64,000 nucleotides of DNA from Glebionis coronaria (Eukaryota; Streptophyta; Magnoliopsida; Asterales; Asteraceae): positions 285,116,380-285,180,379 of the forward strand of contig CM046874.1 in the NCBI GenBank assembly GCA_025667525.1. The letters are read 5' to 3'. Both the position numbers and the translations under genes were made by a program. Shown here one piece after another: positions 36,425-48,876 of this stretch; the first letter of the stretch is position 1, and each line of letters begins with the position of its first letter. The notes under the pieces are model-generated. The model was not told the DNA's origin, ran no database searches, and saw only the letters and a program-made list of their open reading frames with translations.

Positions 36425-36825
36425 ATTCCGAATCAAGTTATTTCACTTTTTATTCTGGATCAACTGGATATTCCGGATCAACCGGATATTCCGGATCAGT
36501 TACTTATTCCGAATCAAGCACTGTTTACCTTTATTCCGAATCAAGATTGTTCATCCGGAATATTTTATATTCCGGATCAAAGCCTTTCATCCGGAATAAT
36601 CAATTATTCCGGATCAACCCCATTATTCCGCATCAACCAATTTATTCCGCATCAACCCTTTTATTCCGGATCAACCCCATTATTCCGCATCAACCCTTTT
36701 ATTCCGCATCAACTCTTTTATTCTGCATCAACACCATTTATTCCGCATCAACCACTACATTCCGGATAAACAGCTTTATTCTGGATCAACTTTCTATTCC
36801 GGATCAAATTTATTCCGAATGAAGT
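36425..36825 (+). repeat. Array of TTCCGGATCAA-type repeats in the Athila-2 5' LTR
   Basis: More than twenty 12-20 bp units are built on ATTCCGGATCAA or ATTCCGCATCAACCC. Some are placed head to head (CATCCGGAATAAT next to ATTCCGGATCAA), creating palindromes around TTCCGGAA. Copies recur in the 3' LTR (46255-46670) and in the duplicated LTR end (37125-37395). Confidence 0.95.
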
Positions 36826-37060
36826 GTTTTCTAGTAAGGGTTGTTTACTGTTTCTGTTTTATTGGTTACTTTTAATTCAGTCTTATTTTATTAACTGCTT
36901 TTAGTCTAATTTTATATCTTAGCGCATTTAAACCTTTTTAGTAGAATAGAAAATCACAACCCTTTTTGTAACCAAGAACAACTATTCCACTTTGAGCCGT
37001 GATCAATTCGAGAATATTCCGAGAATTAATCTGAACCCCAAGCAAAATCATAGTATCAAA

Positions 37061-37078
37061 TGGCGCCGCTACCGGGGA
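37061..37078 (+). other. First primer binding site of Athila-2
   Basis: TGGCGCCGCTACCGGGGA starts two bases after the LTR end. It is tRNA-Asp type with one variation. Confidence 0.85.
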
Positions 37079-37121
37079 ACGAACCCGGGTCACCCGTGTG
37101 ACAGGCGGGAATACTTACCAC

Positions 37122-37650
37122 TATATTCCGGATGAAAGCCTTTCATCCGGAATAATCAATTATTCCGGATCAACCCCATTATTCCGCATCAACCCTTTTA
37201 TTCTGCATCAACCCTTTTATTCTGGATCAACCCCATTATTCCGCATCAACCCTTTTATTCCGCATCAACCCTTTTATTCCACATCAACTCTTTTATTCCG
37301 CATCAACACCATTTATTCCGCATCAACCACTACATTCCGGATAAACAGCTTTATTCCGGATCAACTTTCTATTCCGGGTAAAATTTATTCCGAATGAAGT
37401 GTTTTCTAGTAAGGGTTGTTTACTGTTTCTGTTATATTGGTTAATTTTAATTTCAGTCTTATTTTATTAACTGCTTTTAGTCTAATTTTATATCTTAGCG
37501 CATTTAAACCTTTTTAGTAGAATAGAAAATCACAACCCTTTTTGTAACCAAGAACAACTATTCCACTTTGAGCCGTGATCAATTCGAGAAGATTCCGAGA
37601 ATTAATCTGAACCCAAGCAAAATCATAGTATCAAATGGCACCGCTGCCGG
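37122..37650 (+). repeat. Duplicated LTR 3' part plus second PBS in Athila-2
   Basis: 37122-37633 repeats the last part of the LTR (matching about 36567-37058), again ending ATAGTATCA. It is followed by a second PBS-like TGGCACCGCTGCCGG at 37636-37650. The two PBS sequences differ (GCGCC/TACC versus GCACC/TGCC), suggesting two source variants joined by recombination or template switching. Confidence 0.9.
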
Positions 37651-37840
37651 CTCTTCTCGTAAGGATTAACAGTTTTTTTGTTAGAACTTGGATTTTGGGT
37701 TCCGTTCACCGTGAACGTTACTTTTTCATAAATAATTTCAAAAACCCAAAAAAATATAAAATTATCAAAAATACAAAAAATAAAAAAACATAAAAACCAA
37801 AAATATTTCTTGTTTGCTTTGTTAGTTCTTTTGCAGGTGT
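37651..37840 (+). other. Athila-2 leader before gag
   Basis: Short leader with an A-rich stretch at 37740-37805, comparable to the one before gag in Athila-1. No ORF. Confidence 0.7.
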
Positions 37841-39924
37841 ATGCGCACTCGATCAACGTCTTATCAAGAGCCCGAGCCTCTCGAAGACTTAGACATGACC
37901 GGTGTACACAACAACAATAACAACCTACCTCAAAACAACAACAACAATGAACCTCTACCAGACAATCGCCCTATGATTGAACTTTTGCAAGCACACGTAG
38001 AGGGCAATAACGATCCAATTGTCATACCCGCGATTGCAGCCAACAACTTTGAGCTCAAATCCGGCTTTACTCAGATGGTCTCTGCTCAACCATTCTTGGG
38101 GCGTACCATTGATGATCCTCATGACCACATCAAAAGGTTCCTGCAACTCACGAATACGGTCAAATTCAATGGTGTTCCACAAGAGGTAATCCGGTTACAA
38201 CTTTTTCCCTTTTCTTTAGAGGGACAAGCCCGTCATTGGCTTGCAAAGGAACCGCCACAAAGTATTCTGACGTGGACGGATTTGGAGACCAAATTCATAA
38301 ACTACTTTTTCCCACCCTCTCGTACTACCGCTTTGTGGAATGAAATTATTAATTTTGAACAAAAGTAGGATGAGTCTTTTAGTGAATCTTGGGATCGTTT
38401 TAAAGACCTTTTAAGAAAGTGCCCAGAACATGGTTTTACCAAAGTGCACCAAGTTAATACTTTTTACAATGGTTTAAGCATGAATGACCAAGATTCACTA
38501 AATAGTGCCTCGGGGGTTAATATTTTGGTTAATAGTTCTAATGCTGCTTGGGATATTATTGAAAATAAGTCTCGTGTGCAAACCAAGAGTGTTCGGACAA
38601 ATGCCGCTAGTGCTAGTACTAGTGACAACGACAAGAGACTTGAAAAAATTACGTCGCTTCTTGAATCGCTTGCTACCCAAACCGCTAGCAACACCAACAG
38701 CATCAACGCTAAAAACGCTCAAGTCAATGCTGTAAGCCAACCATGTGAAATATGCGGGGGCCTCACTCTTACACTACTTGTACCTCCACCCAAGACTATC
38801 CTTCTGAGAATGTTAATGCAGCATACGGTACCTATCCTCCGGCCGCTTATCAAGCTCGTCCTCAAGGAGACCGCAACTTGCTCAGCTATTGCTCAAACAA
38901 CTTTCTTTCCCCGCCCGATTTTCCTCCTAACAACCCAAACCAACAACAAAACCTCAATCGCCTTCCTCAACAACAACCTCGTGCACCATACCAACCACCT
39001 CAAAGACAACCATATCCACCTCAAAGAAACAACCAAGTTTACCAACAACCTGCTTATCAACCACCCGCCTACCATGCTCCTCCTCCCAACCAACCCACCG
39101 CATTACACCAAGATGTTGAAACCTACATGAGGACTAATGATGTGATTGTGGAAAATCTCCAGCGGTAAGTGCTCAACTTGAAAGCAGACATGGTGAAACA
39201 AGGGAACTATCTTAGAGCCGATATGCGAAATTCTTTGAGTAGTCAAACGAATGACTTAAGGAACATGATGGCTGGTTTCTTCCAAGGTATTCAAACCTCT
39301 TCTTCGGGTACTCTTCCGAGTAACACCGTGGCTAATCTAAGAGGGGAGATGAAAGCAATCACCACTCGCAGTGGCAAAGGTACCAAGGAACCCGAGCTTC
39401 CTATACCTCCACCGGTGATTGTGACTAAGGAAAACGAGTCACCTACTCATATTCCTCAACCTTCTATTTCCCCAATTCCTCCACCTCTTACTTCTACCCC
39501 TCCTCCACCCAAGGATGTGAGTGATCCTACTATCCCAAAGCCTTCCTCTTCTTCCGATATACCTTATCCCTCAAGGTTGAGGAAAGAGAAGCTCAAAAGC
39601 AAGGACGATATTCAAGTTTCAAACTTTCGCAAAATGTTTAAACAATTAAATTTCAACATCTCCTTCGCTGAGGTTCTCGCTCACATGCCTAAATATGCGA
39701 AAATGTTCAAAGATCTTCTTCTTGATATTGCTAATACCCAACTTAACGAGAATTGCTCTGCAGTGCTCTTAAGGAAATTGCCAACCAAACTTGGTGATCC
39801 GTGTCGCTTCTTAATCCCTTGCAACTTCCCGAGAGTAGAGAATTGCATGGCCCTAGCCGATCTAGGTGCCAGTATTAACTTAATGCCTTTAAGTGTTTGG
39901 AACAATTATCTCTCCCTGAGCTAG
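37841..39924 (+). pseudogene. Athila-2 gag and start of protease, disrupted
   Basis: The ORF starts at 37841 (a second Met lies soon after). Gag core: LLQAHVEG, DPHDHIKRF, FPFSLEGQARHW and FFPPSRT, parallel to Athila-1. An in-frame stop lies at 38366-38368, where a Gln or Glu codon is likely lost. A truncated zinc-knuckle-like CEICGG follows at about 38740; a G run there shifts the frame near 38750. A Pro/Gln/Tyr-rich segment (38800-39110) ends with a stop at 39166-39168. Then come a heptad segment, TTRSGK, a Pro-rich linker and the protease motif [14 protein letters not shown] frameshift near 39900 separates this from the rest of protease. Order and spacing match Athila-1, which shows that both derive from one lineage. 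Confidence 0.9.
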
Positions 39925-42323
39925 TCCCCACCAAAATGACTTTGGAATTAGCTAACCGTAAGGTTGCTTATCCAGTGGGGATAACCGAAGACGTTTTTGT
40001 AGGAGTCGACAAATTCACTTTTCCCGCCGATTTCGTCGTGGTCGACTACGAGATGGACCCTCGTTTTCCATTAATCGTTGGACGTCCATTCTTGAGGACC
40101 GGTCGCACTCTCATCGATGTAGAAGCAGGTGAGCTTATCATGAGAGTTGGTGACGATAAAATCGTTTTCAACATGGGAAATCTTTCTAAACAGCCTTATT
40201 CATACGAGAGTGTTAATTGTATTGACGTTCTTGATGGGGCTTGTGAAGAACACTTCAAAGATGCTTGTAAAAGTATTCCTACCTCTCCTCCCAATGTTGA
40301 GACCGTTTCCTCTATTGATTCATCACTAACTCTATTTGGAGAAAGTGATTTCCTTTGGAAAGATCTTGAAGCAACCATGGGAGATGTGAACTTAGAATAT
40401 GACGATTCTCCCACCGATTGGGATGAAGACATTTGTCTTATTGAGAAACTTCTCAAAGAGGACCATATTTCTACACCATCTCCCAAGGCTATTGCTATTG
40501 ATGAACCGAATTCGACTACGCCTACCATCAAAAATCCTCCGGATTTAGAGCTTAAGGAGTTACCATCCCATCTTGAGTACGAGTTCCTTGAAGACAAGAA
40601 GAAGTCGCCCGTCATCATTGCTAAGGACTTGAAAGAAGAAGAGAAATCTCGCCTCATCGCCGTGCTTAAAGATCATAAGAAGGCAATTGCTTGGAAAATT
40701 TCCGATGTCCGTGTAATTGATCCAAACTTTTGTACTCACAAGATTCTCATGGAAGATGACTTTAAACCCGCAATCCAGAGCCAACGAAGGGTTAATCCTC
40801 GCATTCATGACGTCATCGAACAAGAGGTTATCAAACTTCTTGATGCCGGCTTGATTTATCCTACTTCGGATTCGCCATGGGTAAGTCCCGTCCATTGTGT
40901 GCCCAAGAAGGGCGGAATAACCGTTGTTCCCAATGAACACAACGAGTTGATTCCTACTCGTCTCATTACGGGGTGGAGAGTTTGTATCGACTATCGCAAA
41001 CTCAATGATGCCATGAGAAAAGATCATTTTCCTCTTCCTTTCATGGATCAAATGCTCGAGCATCTAGCGGGTAATGACTATTACTTCTTCTTAGACGGTT
41101 TCTCCGGGTGTTTTCAAATTCCTATCGATCCCAAAGACCAAGAAAAGACCACATTCACTTGTCCCTACGGAAAATTTGCTTACAAACGCATGCCTTTTGG
41201 TTTATGCAATGCTCATGGGACGTTCCAAAGGTGTATGATGGCTATCTTCCATGACATGGTTGAAGAGACTATGGAAGTCTTCATGGATGATTTCTCGGTT
41301 TATGGCGATTCTTTCTCTGCTTGCCTTGCCAATTTAGAACGTATGCTTAAGCGGTGTGAAGACACTCGCCTTGTTCTTAATTGGGAAAAATGCCATTTCA
41401 TGGTAAAAGAAGGCATCATGCTAGGACACAAAATCTCCAAAGCCGGTCTTGAAGTGGACCGTGCTAAAGTCGATGTTATTGCTAAATTGCCTTCACCTTC
41501 AACCGTGAAGGGTGTGAGAAGTTTCCTTGGTCATGCGGGCTTCTACCGTCGATTCATCAAAGATTTTTCTAAAATCGCTCGCCCGATGACCTACCTCTTG
41601 GAAAAAGATACTCCTTTTATCTTTTCCAACGAGTGTATTGAAGCCTTCAACCTTCTTAAGGATAAGCTAACTAAGGCACCGGTCTTGGTTACCCCTAATT
41701 GGGAGCTGCCTTTCGAGTTGATGTGCGATGCTAGCGACTTTGCTATTGGAGCGGTTTTGGGCCAAAGAGTGAATAAACACTTCCAACCATTCCACTATGC
41801 TAGCAAGACAATGACAGGGGCTCAATTGCATTATACCACTACCGAAAAAGAGCTTTTAGCTGTAGTCTATGCTTTTGAAAAGTTCTGCCCCTATCTTGTA
41901 CTTTCTACCACCATCGTGTATACCGATCATTCCGCGTTGAAGTACTTGTTAACTAAACAAGATTCCAAACCAAGACTTCTTCACTGGGTTTTGCTACTTC
42001 AAGAATTTAAAATCGAAATTCGTTATAAGAAGGGAGCTGAAAACCTAGCCGCGGATCATCTCAGTAGACTTGAGGATCGTTATCAAGGGGATCATCCGAA
42101 CAAAGAGATCAATGACTCTTTTCCCCTTGAGACCTTAATGTCTATCAATTCGAATCAAGATGAGACCCCGTGGTTTGCGGACATTGAAAACTACTTGGCG
42201 GGTGGAATTCTCATTGACGGGTTAACATCCCAGCAAAAGAAAAAGTTCTTCAAAGACATTAAGACTTACTTTTGGGATGACCCGTATCTATTCAAACAAT
42301 GTGCTGATTTGATTATTCGCTGA
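39897..42323 (+). pseudogene. Athila-2 protease end, reverse transcriptase and RNase H (long open stretch)
   Basis: An uninterrupted 808-codon stretch encodes the second half of the aspartic protease ([10 protein letters not shown]), an acidic linker, reverse transcriptase and RNase H. RT motifs: [24 protein letters not shown], the catalytic FMDD in [11 protein letters not shown] (Asp codons 41286-41291; Athila-type variant of YxDD), and [16 protein letters not shown]. RNase [39 protein letters not shown], and the AADHLSRL end. The stop at 42321-42323 is TGA where the family usually continues with Arg, and the frame goes on into integrase. All enzyme motifs look intact, in contrast to the broken gag. 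Confidence 0.93.
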
Positions 42324-43453
42324 TATGTTGATGGACCGACAGCTTTTGACATTCTCGAAGCTTGCCACAAAGGATCCACCGGTGGTCACTTTGGTCCCAA
42401 CTACACCGCCAAAAAAGTGTTTAACTCGGGATTTTATTGGCCCACCATTTACCGTGACGCTCACGAAATGGTTAAACATTGTGATGCTTGCCAAAAACAA
42501 GGCAAGATCACACATAAAGATGAGATGCCTCAAAATTTCATACAAGAATGTGAAATCTTTGATGTATGGGGTATCGACTTTATGGGGCCATTCCCTTCAT
42601 CTAAAGGAAACAAATACATCCTTGTAGCCGTTGACTACGTTTCTAAATGGGTTGAAGCCAATCTTTACCTACTAATGACGCAAGGGTGGTTTGTAACTTT
42701 TTGAAATCGCTGTTCGCTAGATTCGGTGTGCCTCGTGCCATTATTAGTGATCGCGGGACTCATTTTTGCAATGATCAATTTGCAAGAGTCATGGCTAAGT
42801 ATGGTGTCAATCATCGTCTTTCCACCGCATACCACCCACAAACTAATGGCCAGGCTGAAATATCTAAGCGAGGGTTAAAGAGAATTCTTGAACGAACCAT
42901 GGGAGAGCATCGTGCCTCATGGGCCGATAAACTTGATGATGCTCCGTGGGCTTTTCGTACCGCATACAAGACTCCGATTGGTTGTACACCATATCGTCTC
43001 ATGTATGGGAAAGCATGCCACCTCCCCATTGAGTTGGAGCACAAGGCTTACTGGGCCTTGAAGTGGGCTAACTTCAATATCAACAAAGCCGGTGACCTAC
43101 GCAAAATCGAACTCAATGAGCTCAATGAACTCCGGAATGAGGCTTATGAAAATTCTTTGATTTATAAGGAAAAGACTAAGCTCATTCATGACTCTAAGAT
43201 TAAAAACCGAGAGTTCCAAGTTGGAGACAAAGTTTTACTATTCAACTCTCGGTTGAAAATCTTATCGGGCAAGCTGAAATCTCGTTGGTCCGGCCCATTC
43301 ACCATTGCCCAAATTTTTCCATATGGTACTCTCGAGCTCGCTTAACCTAATGGACCTAATTTTAAGGTGAATGGCCAACGAGTGAAGTTGTACTTTGGTG
43401 AGGACATCTCTCATGATATGATTCCATCCCTCACCATGTTTCCCATCAACTAA
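42324..43453 (+). pseudogene. Athila-2 integrase, one frameshift and one late stop
   Basis: The H2C2 zinc-binding domain (HKGSTGGH ... CDACQKQG) is followed by the catalytic core with the D-D-E triad: Asp in [10 protein letters not shown], Asp in ISDRGTHF, Glu in HPQTNGQAE. A frameshift at about 42665-42690 falls between the first and second Asp. The C-terminal part (PIELEHKAYWAL, VGDKVLLFNSR, KSRWSGPF) reads to a TAA at 43343-43345, then continues in frame to the probable natural stop at 43451-43453. Integrase would insert the cDNA. Sequence is otherwise complete. Confidence 0.92.
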
Positions 43454-45382
43454 TTTTGGGTCGAGTCAGGCTCGTGACTCGGTTATCAAAAACAAGCGCT
43501 CCTCGGGAGGCAACCCGACTATCTATCCTTTTCCGTTTAACCTCCTAAGTGTAGGGGGGCCTCTATAGGTTGTTTGTGTTTGTGTGGTGATGTGATTACA
43601 GGGATGAATGCACTTTTGGAACCTTTCAAGAACCGTGCTCTCGTGTTATCCGAAATCCGGTTCTATCTCTCAACTATCGTGATTCAATTTTCTTCATACT
43701 CACATTTGAAATTGATCACTTTAGTCGTCTCTTCCTTAACTTGATTTAACCAACGTGCACAATGTCATAAGTGTAGGGGAGACTTTTCCCACATGCTTAA
43801 ACATTGAGGACAATGTTTATATTAAGTGTAGGGGAGACTTCTATCGAAGTTTTAAGCGAACTTTTCCATTAAAATGCCTTCATTTAACCGGAAAATCATC
43901 TTTTTCAGCATTTTTCAAAATTTTAATTAACTTTGGCCATTTAGTCGTAATTTTTAAATTTTTATCGTTGCTTTCATATGTATATATCCCGCAAGAAAGT
44001 CAAAAATATTAATAAAGTGGTATAGCTAGTTTTGAAGTCTTTGACATATTAGGCCCGTTGCGATTATTTTGACTCAACCCGAATAGACTTATCCAAGTTT
44101 ATTCTAGCTAGTATCCTTAACCATGTAGACCTTAATTGGTTTATTAGGCTAAGCATCCACGAGTCTCATTACTTGAGATTTTAAATTGTGGAGAACGAGA
44201 AATGATAGAGTCAATTATAAGTCGGTATTCTTGCACAAGCACACTTGGTGTGATTATCTGCCTATTCTCCCATCACTTGCTAATAATTTATCTGCAATAA
44301 GTAAGGTCGTACGATTTGAAAAGTTACTTAGCTTCTATCCCAAGATCGTTTAAAAGTTGCTCGGTAATGATAAGAGTTCATAGCCAAGGCATAACTTATG
44401 AAGCGGGGCGCGAAGATTGGCGAGTCCGAAAAGGCCCTAACAAGGCATGAGGATTCAATCTTATTGCTAAAGATCCAAGGTGATGTGAAAATCATTATTC
44501 CCAAAATCAATATGAAGGATCAAGACTCACGACGAAAAGCAATCAACTCCCATAAAGATCATGGAGAAGTCTATCTGAAAAGACCCTAACAAGGTATGAG
44601 GATAAATAGATCCAAGTCCGAAAAGGAGGCGGATCGTTGTATCTGAAAATCCCAATTAACGATTGAAGAAATAATGATGAAGTCGTGGTCAACAAAGTTG
44701 GAGTATCCCTCAAAAGTCTCCAAGTGAAGAAACTCTATTAAGGAAGAGAAGACCATTATCTCAAGAACGTCTCTCGAAGACATGAAGTATGAAGTACATG
44801 CCAAATATCGACCCGAGAAAGGTCTCAAATCGTGAAGCGAGTTATGCCAAGATATGAACTTTTTGATATCCCGAGAAGCAGTTTTAAGAGATTTTGTCCC
44901 TTAGCTAACTATTAATCAAATCGTCCTACTTTGCTTTCAGCCTAAATAAACTATCGCAATAAGTCCAAAAATGCATCTTCATGATCATTTTAAGACAAAA
45001 ATAAAATATAAGAGATACAACTAGGAATAAGGGAGTTTAAGCATATAATTAAGCCATGTGTGTAAGTGTTTGATTTGCAAACTTATAATAACAATGATCT
45101 TGTTTTTAAGCTTAGTTTGGGGAACGTGAAACTTGAGGGTGACGAATCTTTGCAGCACCGAAGCCCTAATGTAAGTCTTAGATCTCTTTGCAAGTTATTT
45201 CCATGTAGCTATTTTCAAGTGAAAATGGTTTTCTATTCTTTTGTTTCCTTTAAAGTTTTAATTTCTCTTAGTACTCTAATTTTTATTTTAGTAGTATAGC
45301 AATAAGGCCAAGGTCGATTGATTATGAGAAAAGTGTAAATTTGCTTTGTCACTAAGCATTGCATGAGGGCATGGCAATGGTT
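43454..45382 (+). other. Athila-2 3' non-coding region with repeated purine tracts
   Basis: No envelope-like ORF is present. AGTGTAGGGG-type tracts occur at about 43545, 43768 and 43827, the last after ACATTGAGGACAATG. From about 44147 to 45396 the sequence matches Athila-1 16070-17340. Within the block, CCCTAACAAGGNATGAGGAT occurs twice. Confidence 0.75.
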
Positions 45383-45396
45383 AAGTGTAGGGGATT
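45383..45396 (+). other. Polypurine tract of Athila-2
   Basis: AAGTGTAGGGGATT directly precedes the 3' LTR start at 45397. Confidence 0.75.
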
Positions 45397-46909
45397 TGAT
45401 AGGTGAGAAAACACTCATCCTTTTACCACTTATTTCTTGCTAAAACAAGACCAAAACGCGTATTTAATATCATTTGTTTCGAATTATGCGTGGTTTTTGT
45501 GTTTATTATGTTTTCAGAGCCAACCGGATGGATATTGGAGAAAACATGGGATTGCACGGGTTTTATCGAAGAAAAAGACTCAAGACGAAGTCTATTGTCC
45601 AAGAGATGCAAAAGATTTGAAGTCAATGGGCCTATTTGAAGATTTATCGAAGAAAAGGACCAAAGATGGAAGATTTACATATGTCGAAAGAACTCAAGTC
45701 TATTAAACGAAGAAATTAAAAGACGAGTTGAATTTATTCATCGACAAATCCCGAATCAAAATCGAAAACGTCAACTTTTCTGAAAAGACGAGAAGACAAG
45801 AAGAAAGGGAGAAAGCCCACTCACCAACCAACCACTAGGCCTATAAATAGCATTTACTTTCACACTTTTTGAGCTAGTTTTCTTTCCAGTCTTTTCTTTT
45901 TCTTTCGTAGGAAGCCAACACCATTAAGGTGTTGGTGATTTTTCTTTCTTGTTGAATCTTTAATCTTGTAAGTTTTTAATCTTGCCTTTTGTTTACTCTA
46001 CCTTAATCAATCAATATCATCTTCCATTTTAATCTTGTTTTCATCTTTCTTTTTGATTCAAAGTCGTAAGTTCTTGTTTGGTTGATTTTAATCTTTAAAA
46101 GTAAGTGGGTTTTGTGTTTTTAGTGTTTTGGTTTGATGATTATGATTAGTAAATGATTAGTGTTTAAATTGGTTTAAGTTTTGGTCAAAAACTTGGTTGA
46201 TTTTTGGTAAAATCGTATTGCCCTATTTTTCTGTCTTACTGTTCTTCAAACCCAGATTCCGAATCAAGTTATTTCACTTATTATTCCGGATCAACTGGAT
46301 ATTCCGGATCAACCGGATATTCCGGATCAGTTACTTATTCCGAATCAAGCACTGTTTACTTTTATTCCGAATCAAGATTGTTCATCCGGAATATTTTATA
46401 TTCCGGATCAAAGCCTTTCATCCGGAATAATCAATTATTCCGGATCAACCCCATTATTCCGCATCAACCCTTTTATTCCGCATCAACCCTTTTATTCCGG
46501 ATCAACCCCATTATTCCGCATCAACCCTTTTATTCCGCATCAACCCTTTTATTCCGCATCAACTCTTTTATTCCGCATCAACACCATTTATTCCGCATCA
46601 ACCACTACATTCCGGATAAACAGCTTTATTCCGGATCAACTTTCTATTCCGGATCAAATTTATTCCGAATGAAGTGTTTTCTAGTAAGGGTTGTTTACTG
46701 TTTCTGTTTTATTAGTTAATTTTAATTTCAGTCTTATTTTATTAACTGCTTTTAGTTTAATTTTATATCTTAGCGCATTTAACCCTTTTTAGTAGAATAG
46801 AAAATCACAACCCTTTTTGTAACCAAGAACAACTATTCCACTTTGAGCCGTGATCAATTTGAGAAAATTCCGAGAATTAATCTGAACCCCAAGCAAAATC
46901 ATAGTATCA
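45397..46909 (+). repeat. 3' LTR of Athila-2 (1513 bp)
   Basis: Partner of 35569-37058, with about 30 substitutions seen by eye and a longer TTCCGSATCAA array (46255-46670). It ends ATAGTATCA at 46909, followed by CCCAT. Confidence 0.95.
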
Positions 46910-46914
46910 CCCAT
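46910..46914. repeat. Target site duplication (right), CCCAT
   Basis: Exact partner of 35564-35568; the copia pol sequence resumes here. Confidence 0.95.
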
Positions 46915-47946
46915 CCCCCACCAATTCACAAACCACACCTGAATCTTCACCCCCACTCTAATGATGTTGAAGAGGATCACTGTGATCACGATTTGGAATT
47001 TGCTCACTTACAAGAGATTCCTTTCTTTGGTTCACACATACCTAAAAACCCTAACGGTGCGTGTTCCTCAGAGGAAGCTCCTACAATCGTTCACTCCCGA
47101 CCACCACGGATTGAAACTCACAACACTAAATGGACAAAGGATCACCCAATCGGAAATATTATTGGTGACATCGATCGCCTAGTCTTAACACGCCACCAAC
47201 TCCAAGAACATGCATTATATTGCTATTTTGATGCATTTCTTTCCGACACTGAACCTAAAAACTGGCAACAAGCCATGACCAAATCATCTTGGATTGAAGC
47301 CATGCAAGAGGAACTTAATGAATTTCAACGTCTTGAAGTGTGGGAATTAGTTCCTTTACCCAACAACGTTGAAATCCTTACATTGTTGTTGGTATATAAG
47401 GTTAAACTCGATGAGTTAGGTGGAGTGCTGAAGAACAAAGCTAGATTGGTTGCTAGAGGTTACAAACAAGCTTTGGGTATTGAATTTGAAGAATCCTTTG
47501 CTCCTGTTGCACGATTGGAGGCGATTAGACTATTCCTTGCTTATGCTGCTCATATGAACATGATTGTCTACCAAATGGATGTTAAGACGACATTTCTCAA
47601 TGGTGAATTAAGGGGAGATGTCTACGTAAGCCATCCGAATGGATTCGTCAACTTGGAGTATCCTAATCACGTGTACAAGCTCAAGAAGGCTCTTTATGGG
47701 TTGAAACAAGCTCCACGCGCGTGGTACGATCTCCTATCGTCGTATCTCATCTCGAAAGGCTTCTCCAAAGGCAAAGTGGACCCAACATTATTTATTCTCA
47801 AGGAGGACAACAACATGATACTGGTACAAATTTATGTTGATGATATAATATTTGCTGCTACTAATCAACGATTGTCTGAACATTTTGAGAAAATTATGTC
47901 CACACGTTTTAAGATGTTGATGATGGGAAAATTTCATTTTTCTTAG
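46910..47946 (+). pseudogene. Copia reverse transcriptase of the plus element, resumed after Athila-2
   Basis: Open from the insertion point to TAG at 47944-47946. Motifs: [38 protein letters not shown], and the catalytic YVDD in [13 protein letters not shown]. The frame ends just before the family's FLG motif, which is present one base out of frame at 47938-47955, so a 1-bp change caused the stop. The apparent ORF start at 46843 lies in the Athila-2 LTR, producing an LTR-copia chimeric frame that is an accident of the insertion. The other half of this polyprotein is at 33498-35568. Confidence 0.92.
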
Positions 47947-48814
47947 GGTTACAAATTTCTCAGAATCCAAGAGGCATCTTCATTAATCAATCCAAATTTT
48001 CTCTTGAATCATTAAAAAATATCATTTTGAAAATTGTGACCCCGTGGATACTCAAATGGTGGAGAGATCCAAGTTAGATGAAGATAAGGAAGGGATAGCT
48101 GTCGATCCTAATCTTTACCGTGGAATGATCGACACCCTTCTCTATCTGACTGCTAGCAGGCCTGATTTGCAATTTGCTATATGCATGTGTGCCAGGGATC
48201 AGGCTCGGCCTACCGAAAAGCACTTACATGTTGTGAAAAGGATCTTTCGGTATCTTAAAGGAACACTTCATCATGGTCTGTGGTATCCGAAGGATTCCTC
48301 TATTGCACTAATATCATATGCAGATGCGGATTATGTTGGGTGTCAAGATACTAGACGTAGCACTTCTGGCAGTGTGCAACTTCTTGGAGATAGACTAGTT
48401 AGTTGGGCATCCAAAAGGCAGAAAAGCGCTGCGATATCAAGTACTGAGGCTGAATACATTGCTATGTCCGGTTTTTGTGCTCAAGTTCTTTGGATGAGAT
48501 CACAATTAACTGACTATGGTCTTGGATTCAACAAAATCTCGATGTACTGTGATAACAAAAGTGCAATTGCTCTGTGCTGCAACTACGTTTAACATTCCCG
48601 GGCGAAGCACATTGACATACGCTACCACTTCATCAAAGAGCAAGTGGAAAATGGAGTGATCAAACTGTACTTCGTCAACACTGAGTATCAGCTGGCAGAT
48701 ATATTAACAAAGGCCTTAGATCGAGGACGTATCGAGTTTTTGATCGAAAAGCTAGGCATGAAATCATTCTCACCAGCGACACTTAAGGAATTGGCAGAAG
48801 AATCTGAAGAATAG
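47947..48814 (+). pseudogene. Copia RNase H and pol C-terminus of the plus element
   Basis: Frame changes again by about 48044. The segment reads [55 protein letters not shown] and [10 protein letters not shown], then a stop at 48590-48592 replacing a Gln-like position. The end then continues in frame with [18 protein letters not shown] and [12 protein letters not shown] to the natural stop at 48812-48814. This is copia RNase HI. Only 62 bp of the element follow before the chromovirus insertion at 48877. Confidence 0.92.
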
Positions 48815-48871
48815 TGGTGGTAAACTATTCTCGAGTACCCTTTGATCGTGATCTTGTATATTATCGTATAT

Positions 48872-48876
48872 ATTTA
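48872..48876. repeat. Target site duplication (left), ATTTA
   Basis: ATTTA precedes the chromovirus 5' LTR and recurs at 60126-60130. Confidence 0.93.

Larger units (their letters stand above)
35569..37058 (+). repeat. 5' LTR of Athila-2 (1490 bp)
   Basis: It runs from TGATAGGTG to ATAGTATCA. A TATA box (TATAAATA, 36014-36021) lies in the context GGCCTATAAATAGG. At 36425-36825 it holds an array of ATTCCGGATCAA and ATTCCGCATCAA repeats. ORFs read through this array (36366-36822) are artefacts of the repeat. Confidence 0.95.
35569..46909 (+). mobile_element. Athila-2: complete Athila-type element with full but mutated gag-pol (11.3 kb)
   Basis: TGATAGGTGAG...ATAGTATCA LTRs of 1490 and 1513 bp flank it, with a CCCAT duplication, tRNA-Asp-type PBS, purine tract, and gag-protease-RT-RNase H-integrase in gypsy order. 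By eye the LTRs differ at roughly 30 positions plus repeat-number changes, about 2%. The coding region carries four in-frame stops and three frameshifts, so it is not autonomous now. It sits in the copia pol between integrase and RT. A duplicated LTR end with a second PBS follows the first PBS. Confidence 0.95.

Noticed and set aside
36366..36822. Overlapping ORFs with repeated Tyr-Ser or Phe-Arg-Ile units
   Set aside because: They are readings of the LTR repeat array in two frames; matching ORFs recur wherever the array recurs.
43454..45382. Possible envelope-like ORF of Athila-2
   Set aside because: Only ORFs of up to 85 codons on either strand, not shared with Athila-1; no hydrophobic envelope pattern.
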